Source of the DNA: Aquanectria penicillioides
Lineage: Eukaryota > Ascomycota > Sordariomycetes > Hypocreales > Nectriaceae
Assembly (NCBI GenBank): GCA_003415625.1
Contig: PYIU01000008.1
Location: forward strand, 744,001 to 808,000
Reading direction: 5' to 3'
DNA: 64,000 bases
Part shown: positions 24,104 through 34,931 of the stretch, piece after piece
Position numbering within the stretch: position 1 is the stretch's first letter
Layout: every line of letters starts with the position of its first letter
Made by a program: the position numbers and the translations under genes
Notes under the pieces: generated by a model
Seen by the model: only the letters and a program-made list of their open reading frames with translations
Databases searched by the model: none
Told to the model about the DNA's origin: nothing

Positions 24104-26588
24104 CTACAACAAGTCTAATGTTGTAGTGACGGATGGGAATGATTCGGTGTATCCCCAGAGCCCCTCGGATAGTGAGTATCCTCCAGAGAAGAAATCTATC
24201 AAGTCTTGGCTTTCCCAAATAGAAGTAGATAAGACCGCAGAACTTGTCCCGGCTGGTGTTGGTGGCCCTTGGGTTTCCTGGACAATATCCAGACTGGTAG
24301 GAGACTCAATATGCCCACTTTTTGCTCCAGTTTGTAAATGCTGATGATGACCAGCATACAGAGTCCCCTGAACCTGATGGGATTGATCATTTCCTGGTTT
24401 AGACTTCCCCTGAAACCTTTGTAAACCAGCAATTACGGAAACTGTGATCGTACTCGGCAGCCGATTCGGCCGACATCTTTGCATGGCGTCCAAGATACGC
24501 AAAATCTCGTCGTGAGTATGGCCTTGTATTTCCTGGTCGCTGGCCTGAGATATTAATAACAGAGCATATCCAACGCATAGAACATAGAACTCCGCTAACT
24601 CCTCAATCGATGATGCGGTGATACTGATGTAGGCTTGAACAATTTGAATGGCGGATGAGAAAGTTTTCCTTCGCAGTTGAAGGCATGCAGCGTCTTCCGA
24701 TCGCCCGCAGGTAGTATTTTCTAAGTGAAAACATGAGTCTTGAGGTATTATCCTCGGGGATATTAGCGAGTTGTTGCATCTCTGGGTGTCCGAATTCTGC
24801 CTGCGATGATATTCTAGTGCTCTTCGTGCCACCACCAGACAAGCAATGTGATAGCTCATTCTAAGCGTCAGGCCTGATGGAAGATCTGTAAAAAGAAAAT
24901 GAGCGCTCCTATCTTAGACGGGAGGAAATGGAGAGAAATTAGCTTACCAAATAAGTATTCCCACTTCTTCTTCCAAGAAATGAGCTCGTCGCATTCGCTT
25001 GCGTTGCCAATCGGCGGAATGCGGAGTAGCTGGTTGTCAAGTGCCGAATATAGCAAAATTTCAGCGTAGAGGATACTATCCGACAAAGCAGCCCGATGGA
25101 AGCGAAGCAGGATATCGCATTGTTGAAGGTATGAAGCTGGGACGATGGATGGTCTCCCTGTTGTGACGGCCCAGCTGGAGAATGATCAACGTCAATCTCA
25201 AACTCATTGCGCCCAGGAAACAGAGGAAAATAATGCTTACTGTAAATGGACGAGGCAAGTATTGGCCCAAAGTCTCAAAGTTTTTTGATCTTCTGCTTTC
25301 GAAGACCAGGTACTGACTCTCTTGGATATTTCGGAAAATGGGACACTGAGCATGGTCTGCTGAACGCAGTGTCCACTTAGGAGCCAGCTATCGATATACT
25401 CTGGGCCTCGCTATGGAACAAGTATGTGAGATCTCTGACCTCACCATAAATAAAAGATTTAATCAAAATTGGAGAACTTACTGTTGGCGATGAGGCGAAC
25501 AAGCTCATTATCAGAACACCAAGAAGTTCTTCTATGCTCAATGGGCTGGTTAATACGACCTGACCGAGCATTTTACGAACATGCTCATACACATTTCTAT
25601 GGGTAGATGTCCCATATAGCCCACTTTCATCATTTCTCAAGCCGCGCAAGCAGCAAACGCCATACAAGAACGGTGATGCTTTGCGAAGCGATTTGCCGGG
25701 TGTGAGTTCCTCGACTTCATCGATAAGGAGGAACTGCCGATGCCGTTGGATAAATCTATCAATCGCGTTAGGAAGAGGACTTTAAATGAAGAAAGTGAAC
25801 AAGAGGTTAGCTACAATGTGATTAGGTTATTCGCTGTCTTTTCTTCCAATATGCCACAAGTGATTAGATCTTTGTCAGCAAGATCCAAGGATCTGCGATT
25901 CCCACCATCTAGTTGTGAGGCCATTCTTCGCACCACTTGAGCAGGCGCTGAGCTGATGTCTTGCTCAATTTGAAGAGACGCTGGAATTGACTTGGGAGTT
26001 TGAATGTGCTTAGGATCAGGCCCTTCATGGCTTGGACTAGAAGCTATGAGTTGCGACTGTCCTTCTAGCAATGCCGAGACCGAAGTTTTGAGCTCCGAAA
26101 TAGCATCCTCCAATTTCGAAAACCTGCAGTGGCGACAGAGTCAGTTTGAAGATTGATAAATATTCAGGTGTAATGTGAATCTACCTCGAATCCGTTACTT
26201 GTGTTTCTGAAGGTGTAGAATCGTGTAAAGGAGACGGCACGTTGCCGTTTCTTGAGCAAGGAATCCTAGCAATGGCGAAAATGAGACGGCTGATCTAGAT
26301 AGAGGGGCACAATTGAATGACCACGAACCTTAGAGTGCGACATCTTGAACAAATACTGTCTCCATTACGGAATTCGCAACGGGACTTGAGGCGGCGGCAA
26401 GTTTCGCAGGACAATATCCGCCGCTGACGCTTCTTGGGCATGTTTTCCGCAGTATGCTCATCTTCCTCACAATGTCGCAGCCCTCGCTTGGCCTGTGATG
26501 ACCCAGTCCGAGATGCTCTACTCCGTGTATCGGCAGCTTCTGAACTTCGTGTAGAGGTCATGATTGAGAGGGAATTGCCCGTGGACAT
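24104..26588 (-). CDS. Zn2Cys6 regulator with fungal-specific TF domain
   Basis: A 700-residue regulator in seven exons on the minus strand: 26588-26329, 26265-26185, 26123-25815, 25755-25482, 25410-25241, 25174-24948, 24885-24104. All junctions keep frame and the introns are 50-80 bases. The zinc cluster has Cys61, 64, 71, 80, 83 and 90 (CETCRRLKSRC, then CSRC and IPC), the last cysteine lying in exon 2. A coiled-coil-like linker follows (FSKLEDAISELKTSVSALLE). The middle homology region includes LITLFIQRHRQFLLIDEVEE, KSLRKASPFLYGVCCLR and the W-x-x-TGRPS block (HWAVTTGRPSIVP). It is divergent from the 2OG oxygenase at 26871 with only 282 bases between the ATGs, which suggests joint control. 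Its ligand and targets are unknown. Confidence 0.85.
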
Positions 26589-26870
26589 GAGTTTAGGTCT
26601 CGAAGGTGATTGAAAGATGCGAGAGGAAAGGCCGGCGGAGACCGGTGGCCGAAAGCATCAGTGGGGCTGTCATTCTCCACGCCCGCCAGGCGTCACCGGA
26701 AACCACCGGAGATAACTGGAGGGAGTCGTAATTCACTACGCAAGAGGATAACTTATCGCGCCGAGTACATAAGTGATCGTTTCCACCGTATCTTGGATTC
26801 CCTCGTTCTTCTTCCTTCGTAAAATTGTCGTCCTTAACTACTGCCTTGGGATATTTCTCGAGTCTTCAAA
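26589..26870. promoter_or_regulatory. shared divergent promoter, Zn2Cys6 regulator / 2OG oxygenase
   Basis: 282 bases between two divergent ATGs. It contains a direct repeat CACCGGA at 26694-26700 and 26704-26710, i.e. CCGG-N6-CCGG, plus further CCGG and GGCCG elements between 26627 and 26650. CGG/CCG half-sites are what Zn2Cys6 proteins bind, so autoregulation by the adjacent factor is plausible. This is inference; the repeats are seen directly. Confidence 0.45.
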
Positions 26871-28192
26871 ATGACCTGCCCTGTGCCCGCCATATCCAAT
26901 GTAGCCTTGGATGGCAAGGTAAAACTCCCGTTGAGAAGCTACGACAGACCGACGTATCGATTTGTGTCTCAAAAGGCACCTCGGGATTGTACCTCTGAAG
27001 AAATCCCGGTCATTGACCTTGCGGGAATAAATGGTGATCTTCAAGAGCGAAAACTTGTTGCTCACAACATATTGCATGCTGCCGAGACAGCTGGATTCTT
27101 CTACATTCAGAATCATGGCATCCCCGAAGCGACCATTAGAAGGGCTCGTCAGAAAGCTACTGAGTAAGGATTCTTACATTCTGCTTAAATCCCTACCGTA
27201 ATGAATGACCGAAATGGAAAGTTCTTTAATCTCTCAATTGGAACGAAGAGACAGGTAGCTACGCGGCAAGGGGTCTCGTCTTACGGCTATTGCGGCGCAC
27301 GAGAACGCCAAGTCAACCCTGCTAGCTCAAAAGGTATAATATGCCATCGAGAGCGTAGACCCTGCTAACAATAATTCTCTCTTAGATTCCAAGGAGTCTT
27401 TCAGCTTTCACTATGAACCGTCATTCGACCCACTGTACCAAGAATGCTCAGTGGGAGTCCCGAATGAAGTCATAAATCATATCCCAAAAGACCAATTCAT
27501 TTGGAAGGACGTCGGAGCTCAACACTTCCAGGAAGATATACTAGACTACTGGCAGGCCTGTCTCTCTCTTGCACGCCGCTTGATCCGCATCGTTGCTCTA
27601 GCCTTGGACCTACCAGAGGATCATTTTGACTCGGTCACCACTTATCCAGGTGGTGACATGGCACTCAATTTCTATAAAGGACACGGAGAAAAGCCGATTG
27701 AAGACCCAGAAGAAGTCGGCCTAGGCGCTCACACAGACCTCCAAATTCTGACACTCCTTTGGCAAGATGAGCACAGAGGTCTGCAGGTGCTGAACAATCA
27801 GGATGAATGGGTTTTCGCCCTATATATTCTAGGTACATTTGTTGTGAACATTGGCGATTTCCTCATGCGATTAACAAATGACCGCCTCAAATCAACAGTT
27901 CACAGGGTGATTCAACACGGAAAAGAAGATCGTATTTCCATGCCTTTCTTTTTCGGTACGAATGGTAGCATTTGGCTTCATGGATTCTCACTAAAACCAT
28001 CCAGGATTCAACTTTGATCAAACACTTGGAGTTCTTCCAAGCTGCATGAACGACGAACACCTTCCCAAGTATGAACCTGCGAGGTGTGGTGATGTAAGTA
28101 TTACTCGCATTGGGAGCCATGTTCCCTTAAGACTAAATTCTTCCCAGTTGATCGCGAAAAGACTAGCAATGGGTGCTATGGATGGGAAGTAG
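26871..28192 (+). CDS. 2-oxoglutarate/Fe(II) oxygenase, isopenicillin-N-synthase-like (one splice junction looks damaged)
   Basis: About 369 residues if read through. Members hydroxylate, desaturate or ring-close small molecules using 2OG and O2. Exons: 26871-27163/4, 27222-27333, 27386-27955, 28005-28093, 28148-28192. DIOX-N block: IPVIDLAGINGD and AETAGFFYIQNHGIP. Catalytic core: HTD (His about 251, Asp 253), distal His about 308 (STVHRVI) and the 2OG-binding R-x-S (Arg about 318, DRISMPFFFGFNFD). All core residues are intact. The oddity is junction 1: the exon ends ACT-GA and the donor gtaagg follows at once, leaving two bases, while exon 2 (FFNLSIGTKRQ) needs phase 0. One G appears missing at 27164 (expected GAG|gtaagg). 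Canonical splicing then gives an early TAG; an alternative acceptor at 27250 keeps frame but deletes about ten conserved residues. Confidence 0.75.
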
Positions 28193-28455
28193 GAAGCACA
28201 GGCTTGGTGGTGACTATGGTTATGATGCTGGGGACTTCTAATTCTACGCCTGTCCATTTGGGGAGACTTATTTCTGATTTTCTACGAATCTACTCGTTTA
28301 TTTATGAGAAAAGGCTCAAAAAGCTTTAAAAAAAAATACCGTAAGTAAAAAAGACCACGCTATAGAATTAAGCACTATCTACAATGATGGTTTGCGTGAT
28401 TGTGCACTCTGTAGTATATCGCCTTTGCTATGTACCCGAAGAAGAGTTTTATGTA

Positions 28456-29918
28456 CTATGTTGAGCAGAATTTGTTTGGTATCTGCAAAAGCTCTGTAAA
28501 TGTGGCAGTTTGCTTGTTCGGATACTCTTCTGGTTGCTCAAAGGTGGCCGCTGAGGTGGGATCGTGAACTGGTGCATGAATGACAAAATTATCAGGAACC
28601 TGAAGAAGTCCTTTGTTGACGATATTATCCTTCACCCAATCCAGATGTCCTTGAACTGTGGCAGCAAGGTTCTTTTGTGGTTTTGCTGGTGGAACCACGA
28701 GCGTCTGGGGATCTGCTACTCTTAAAGCATCCGCATAAGCTCTTGTGATTGCAAGCCACTCTTCATCATAATACAAGGAAAATTTCCCTTGCTCATTTAC
28801 CGACAAAAACTTTGCGGAATCGGTGTCAGAATATTCAGGAAGCTCGAGCTCTCTCACTTCCATGTAAAATCGTGGATCGGTCCCAGCCTTGTGCAAAGCA
28901 AGGAACTCGGTTTTTGACTGGGAGCCGGCGGGCTTTGAAGATGAAGCCATTGAAGATGAGCTACGCTCGTTCTTGAAGATGGGAAGTGAAGTTCTGAGTG
29001 TGTCAGGTACGGAAAGTGCCTTGACGGTCTCCTCGATCGACTTCCCTCTGCCGTGCTCAACAGTTGCTGCAAACTTGACATGCATATGCCCAGAGAACCA
29101 GTACGAAGGGCGGAGGTGGTCTAAAATGTACGCAGCAGGCTTGCTCCCAAGGTTATCAACCTTTGCGCTGTCCAAAAAATGAGGTTTCGAAGCGAAGAGG
29201 CTGGCGTGGTTTCCAAATAGTTCAATCCATGTAGGCCAGTCGTGGCTTAGGCCGATGTCGATCTGAGAGCGGATTTGGAGCAATCTCTTGACGTTGTATT
29301 CTCGGACATGATATATGGATCGGATATGCTCCCGTTCATACGGCAGACGTTCACCATGAGGTTTTCGGTAGTCAGATGCACTGTAGATGCCAGACAGGCC
29401 GGCAATGCGCCAGGGGCCGTACCGAATAACGCCAGCTGCTCCAAGGTAATAAATGTTTGGGGCAAGCCAACCTCCGTGGTATAACTCAAACATGTAGCTT
29501 GAAGCTTCATGATTGCCTCCGATAACCAGGGTTAGCACTGGCGCCTTTGCCTCGCCACTGTAATACTTGTGAAAATCTCCCAACTTGTGAAACCTTCGGG
29601 GAGCAGACATGCAATTCAGATCTGCTTGGTTGCGCATAGCCTGGGAAGCGTAAGTAATGAAGGCTTGCCCTAGTGGTGGCCTGAGTTCTCACCTGAAAGT
29701 CCCCGCAGATAATAAGAAAGTCCAGATCAGACGAGGCCCAACCTTGTTGTGTACATTTTGTCTCCAGTATCTCGTAGATTGTATCTAGCTGGCCGTGCCC
29801 CTTGTTCACCGTAAGCTACGGAAGGAGCCAATTCAATCACCACAAAAGCACTTACGCAGCCCACGATCGCGATCTTCGGCTGGCGGATCTGATTTGATTT
29901 TGAGGTTGCCGGTGCCAT
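28456..29918 (-). CDS. DBR1: RNA lariat debranching enzyme
   Basis: A 451-residue Dbr1 orthologue. The enzyme cleaves the 2'-5' bond of excised intron lariats in the nucleus. Exons on the minus strand: 29918-29856, 29800-29693, 29640-28456. Metallophosphoesterase motifs in order: KIAIVGC|GHGQLD, GDFQAMRNQADLNCM, VIGGNHEA, LSHDWP and SGHMHVKF; the C-terminal DBR1 domain has FLALHKAGTDPRFYMEV. For exon 2 I chose the acceptor ending at 29801 because it rebuilds the canonical GCGHG metal site. An upstream AG (ending at 29816) also keeps frame but would insert LTVNK inside that motif. Convergent with the oxygenase gene, 263 bases apart. Confidence 0.93.
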
Positions 29919-31097
29919 GATGGGGTGATGTAACGTCCTTGAAGCGTTGATGTTGCACAAAACCAAACTGGACTCGATTTCTTATTCAATAATAATAATC
30001 GAATGACGCCGAATGACTCCTTACTGCTTTGATGTGTATATTGACCTTCAGGATGCTGGTGTGATGATCTGAGTCACAAATTAGGCTGACGCGCCGCTAA
30101 TTCTGGACTCAATTTGACCGAATTGGTGATTGGTGGATGATGGGCCTAGATTCCGTTCGTGTTCGGGAGCACGCCTTACAAGACGCCTGGATCAGTTGGA
30201 ACTAAATTATTGTTGGCCAATGCAAGTGATAACAGTGGATTGGATTATTGAACGCTACAATAGTGTATTTAGTCTTTCTAGAGACAAACTTCTGCTTTCA
30301 GGGCAAATACAAGCGACTAGAACTGCCACACCATCAATTTCCATTCTAGCTTCTGTCCTGAAACAATAATGATAGGGATAAAATCTAAACAAATATCAAC
30401 GAGAGGGATGAAGTAGTAAAATTAATAAACATTAATGATAACGATAAAATAAATGTTAAAATAAATCCGAATAAAAAGGATGAAATGATGAAGATTACAG
30501 TAAAGAAAAGGCATTTGTTGGAGCTTGGTACTCTGGGCACATTCAAGGTGCCGGTTACATAACTGTAAGTACTCACTGGTCATTCCTGAGAATATTGTAT
30601 TCGTTCCATGACGCCCCGAAGCTTGGGAGAGTACGAGCTGGTACCTAGGTGAATGGCACGATATTACCAACCATGTGTCATGGGTTTGCATCAAGTTTCG
30701 CCCGGACAGAGTAGGTAGTCTCAATGAGGATATCACCACTCTATCCCTTTTAGATTGGTTGTCGAGACTTCTTTGCTTTTAATTCAGATAAACCAAAGGC
30801 ATGCGATTGCCCTGTGATAATGAATGACACGCACCGCATTTTCGGGTAGGCGGGATCTGGCGGATTAGATTCCGCCATCCCACCCTCCCGCTCTCTCCGC
30901 CCCTCCGCCCACGACTTCATCTGACCTCGGCATGTCGTTGCAGGGCTGAGGTCACATTAGGATCGGGCCCCAGAAGAACCACCGATCAAGTGCTTATCGA
31001 GAATTTATTATCTCTACTAAGTGAATATACAGACATCTTGAACACGCATTTGACGATCCCAAGGACAAGGCGCGACAGCCAAACAACATAGCCAACC
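29919..31097. other. intergenic, divergent DBR1 / nitrilase promoters
   Basis: About 1.2 kb. 30380-30480 is strongly AT-rich. 30850-30910 is CCGCC/CCTCCCGC-rich. No gene, RNA or repeat was recognised. Confidence 0.5.
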
Positions 31098-32216
31098 ATG
31101 AGCTCCTCCATCAGAATCGCCGCGTGCCACGTCTCCCCAGTCTTTCTTTCCGCCAAGGAAACCACAACCAAAGCCATTGGGCTTATCCAAAGGGCTGCAA
31201 AACAGAAAGCAAATCTGGTTGTCTTCCCCGAAACCTATATATCTGCTTTCCCAATCTGGAGTGCGCTGCGTTCTCCACCCGAAAACCATGAGCTCTTCAA
31301 GCGCATGGCAATAGAATCGGTTTATGCCGATGGCCATGAGATGCAGTCTATTAGATCGGCCGCAAATGAGCTGAATGTCATGGTCAGCATTGGAATATCA
31401 GAGAAGGTCCGATTTAGCAGCGCGACATTGTACAACTCGAACCTGATCATTAGCAATCAAGGCGATGTTCTTGTTCACCACCGCAAGCTCATGCCAACAT
31501 TTTTTGAAAAACTTACATGGGCGCCTGGTGATGGACATGGCTTAAGAGTTGCTGACACCCCCTTTGGAAAGATTGGGAATCTCATCTGCGGTGAAAATAC
31601 CAACCCACTAGCCCGATACACTCTTATGGCCCAGGGAGAGCAAATTCACATTTCCACATGGCCTGCAATCTGGCCCACACGCATACAAGGGCCTGTTTCT
31701 CAAAAAGCCGAAAAACATACAGACTCTGATACAGCCCAAACTAGTCATCAAGCCGCTAACTATGACAATGTTGCCGCGAACAGAATCAGAGCTGCGGCCC
31801 ATTGTTTTGAAGCGAAGTGTTTCGGCGTCCTATGCTCAGGAGTACTTGGGGCGGATGCGATAGAAGGCATCAAAGCAGGTGCTTTCAATGCCCAACTCGT
31901 TTCGCAGGCGCTTGAGCAAGCACAGCCTGGAGCAACCATGTTTTTGGATCCGACTGGTACGCCATTGAAGGGCTTCACTGTTGACGAGCACACACTCAAA
32001 GCCAAACCCACCGATTTCCTTCAGAAAACCGAAGGTATTTTATACGCAGACATGGACCTCGAAGCATGCATCGAAGGAAAACAGTACCACGATGTAGTTG
32101 GCGGATACCAAAGATTAGATGTATTCCGGGTGGAAGTTGATCGATCCCGACGATATCCTGTAGATTTTGTGGAGGATGTTGTGGGGGAGCCTTCCCAGAA
32201 GCTCGAAGAACATTAG
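31098..32216 (+). CDS. nitrilase, arylacetonitrilase-like
   Basis: A 372-residue intronless carbon-nitrogen hydrolase. Nitrilases convert R-CN to the carboxylic acid and ammonia. The catalytic triad is visible: Glu45 (VVFPETY), Lys130 (VHHRKLMPT) and Cys164 (LICGENTNPLARY). The CGENTNP form and GEQIHISTWPAIWP resemble fungal arylacetonitrilases rather than cyanide hydratases, which carry CWEH. A 30-residue polar loop follows (QKAEKHTDSDTAQTSHQAAN). Length matches the family (about 340-380). It borders the decayed sugar cluster but is itself intact. Substrate range cannot be read from sequence. Confidence 0.92.
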   Translation: MSSSIRIAACHVSPVFLSAKETTTKAIGLIQRAAKQKANLVVFPETYISAFPIWSALRSPPENHELFKRMAIESVYADGHEMQSIRSAANELNVMVSIGISEKVRFSSATLYNSNLIISNQGDVLVHHRKLMPTFFEKLTWAPGDGHGLRVADTPFGKIGNLICGENTNPLARYTLMAQGEQIHISTWPAIWPTRIQGPVSQKAEKHTDSDTAQTSHQAANYDNVAANRIRAAAHCFEAKCFGVLCSGVLGADAIEGIKAGAFNAQLVSQALEQAQPGATMFLDPTGTPLKGFTVDEHTLKAKPTDFLQKTEGILYADMDLEACIEGKQYHDVVGGYQRLDVFRVEVDRSRRYPVDFVEDVVGEPSQKLEEH

Positions 32217-32577
32217 GGTATTTGTATTTTTTACCAAATTGAGCATCGTGCTCTTGCTGTGTATGTCAATAATTGTGTCATTCGTTACTTGGGCACTAGA
32301 TAAACTACAAAAAGAGACGAGACATCCAAAGAGAAGTTATTCGGTAGATTGAAGTTTTAGACGTTGGGCTTCATGAAGAGCGAAAAGATACTATCAAGTT
32401 GCTTTTTCTCATGCTAGCATATGAATTTCAGGTAGTATGGAGAGAAGCGATCGGATATAAGAAATAGTAAGAATGATATTAGAGGATAGATCCTAGTCCA
32501 AAGAGGATTGAGAGTCCAGACTTGAAACCAATGGGGCAGTTGCTGAGTGGTTATCTACTAGAAGAGCCCACTCCTGA
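32217..32577. other. convergent intergenic, nothing recognised
   Basis: 360 AT-rich bases between the nitrilase stop and the permease relic, which lies in opposite orientation. Confidence 0.5.
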
Positions 32578-34241
32578 CTAGGCGTTGTTGCTCTTCACGT
32601 TACTAACCATTTGAACCCCAGAGTCTTTTCCCAAACCATCTTCTTCAATGGCACTGGTATGAATGCCTTCAAAAAGTGCATCTATCTCCTCGAGAGTCAG
32701 CCCCTTAGTTTCAACCACTGGAAATAGATGTACACCCAAAGCAAGATATTCCACGAAGCATTGACAATGTAAGTTTTCCAACCAATGCTTTCCATCAAAT
32801 ATGGGAATGCCATAAGAGCACGCCACATGACTTTATCAGAATACCTTGCATTGCAATACCATTGGCACGCATGTTGTATGAGAGGACTTCCGGTGCGTAC
32901 ATAGCCGTAAGAGGAGTGATGCCGAATGCGTACGCCCCAAGAAAAAGGAAAATGTACGCAATTGTGCCATAAGTCCCGGCCTTTTCACCTGATGTTCCAT
33001 ATCTCGCTGTCAATCCTGCCAGAAGGCAGAAAAATGCTGAGCATACTCCCAAACTGCCAAGTGCGAGGGCTCTGCTTCCAATGCGTTCTGCCAGACTTGA
33101 TCCAGTCACAACAACGACAAGTTGCCAAGCTGAAAGAATAACATTGATTTGGAGCTGTGTGGTAGGATCATCGATGCCGGCTTGGCTCAACATGCTTCCA
33201 AAGTAATATCTGCCAAGGAGTTAGGGACGAGGCAAATGATGAATAAAAATTCTTACGTGATGATGTTGGAGCCAGTGAGCATCGCAAGAGGCGCCACAGA
33301 GAGTGCAAGAAGTAGCCGCTTACGATTGGGACGAGATGTAATCATAGTAGAAAACTTAAGACTGCGGCCCTCTCCCTTTTCAAATTCCAAGGCGTCGATA
33401 ATCTCCCTGTATTGCATCTGCACAGCAGGGTTCTGCTCGTCTGTTCCATTAACTTGCGCCAGGATTCAGCAGGGCCTCGTCTCGTCGGTCATTGAAAATT
33501 AGCCATCGAGGCGACTCGGGGGCGAAATAGATGAGGACCATGACTGCCAACGGCGGAGCTGCCTGAAAGATGGATGGGATTCTCCAAGCCCAGTTAGAGG
33601 GCTCCAGGGATGAAGACTAGTAGTCACTTAGCATAGAGCTAGATGGGAAATTTCTTTATCTCCAAGGATAAACTTACTCCGTAGGAGATATCAGCAGCAA
33701 GCAGAGTACCCACTGCTCAGTAGGAAAAGTAGAGACCCAGGGCGAAGGGTCGTACGACTGGTGCAGTGGTTTCAGCAACACATGTTCCTGCCGTAGTCTG
33801 ATCCAGGCCAACGCCAATTCCGATAACCAACCTCCCAGCGATGAACATGGCGATATTAGTTGCAGCTCCCGCAATGATAGCACTAAGAATGTTTATGATT
33901 CCGGCCGCATAGAGCCCAATCTTTCGTCCTTTCCAGTCAATGAGCAAGCCAGTAAAAGGATCGATGAGGGTGGCACCTAAGAAGGTTGCACAAGTATTAA
34001 GGGCAGTGGTCGCGGTGGTGAGCTCAAAGTAGTTCTGGTATGACTTCATGACGTTCAGGGAACCCATGAGGGAGCCATCATAGGCGATAGTGACTGAATC
34101 GACAACGTAAACCGAGACAACTAAAGCAGTTGCCAAGCTTATGCGAAGGAAACTTCTCCCACTGGATGACATGACAGAGTCTGTCATTTCGTCGGCGTTG
34201 AAAGATGAGAGTGCAAAACAATGAGAAGTGCTGATTTCCAT
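32578..34241 (-). pseudogene. MFS sugar porter, lactose/cellodextrin-permease-like, broken
   Basis: Read on the minus strand, this aligns through its length with fungal sugar porters (SP family). The N-terminal half has VTIAYDGSLMGSLNVMKSYQ, the loop DWKGRKIGLYAAG, GRLVIGIGVGLDQTTAGTCV and APVVRPFALGLYF. Later parts have WAWRIPSIFQAAPP, ESPRWLIFNDRRDEA, ITPLTAMYAPEVLSYNMRANG and VETKGLTLEEIDALFEG. Damage seen: an in-frame TGA at 33717-33719 where AVGTLLAADISYG should follow; a one-base frame slip at about 33463-33470 (after RRDEAL); another at about 32810-32816 (before AFPYLMESIGWKTYIVNASW); and another at about 32720-32730 (before VVETKG). Two intron remnants are still recognisable. Four independent lesions make sequencing error unlikely. 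Confidence 0.88.
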
Positions 34242-34931
34242 ACAAGAGGAATGATCTCTAGGCTATGGCGGGCTTGAAAATTCTCAACGTGGAGACATCT
34301 CGCTGGGTTTATAGTTGGACAAACTTCTCTTCCGCCAGACAAACACCAGGTCAAAGACTCGCCACGAGATACAGAATAGATGGACACAACCAGTTAAGAG
34401 AATGCGGGTCTCCAATACTGCACTCCCTCCAGATAAGAATTCTGGAGAAGAGCCCATGCACTTAGAGAATCTGGGGGAGGGTGCAGCGTCGTGTGACGCG
34501 CCGTCACGGTGGTGGCCGATCTATCTCACGCCGACCATGACACGCAAAATTTGTTTGGTTGACCTCCAGCGGAGTTATCGCCGCCCATCCCGCCAGTTTC
34601 TTCGGGGATTGACTTTGTAGGTCACATTTTGACTCGATGATTGGTCTATTTGTCTTTGGTGGCGTGGATTGTAGCCACAAAGTTCGCCAACCCCGTTCCG
34701 GACCGGGCTCCAATGTGCTTCGATAACACTAGGGCGTAATGTGAATACTATCATAAAAGAGGATGGATCCCGCCAGTCCCGCCGGCTACTATCAAAATTT
34801 GTGACTGTCCTGCCCTTTCCGCGAAACAACCACATGATAGTCAATGTCTTTTCGGGAGATGGACGCAGCAGAGCGTCCTCTTAAGCGGAAGTGAGCCGTC
34901 ATGGCTTGCAATTATTGCCCATAAGGTCAGT
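34242..34931. other. divergent spacer between permease relic and regulator relic
   Basis: About 690 bases, presumably the old shared promoter of the two relics. No intact gene. It contains several CCCGCC and CGCC clusters but no clear palindrome. Confidence 0.45.
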
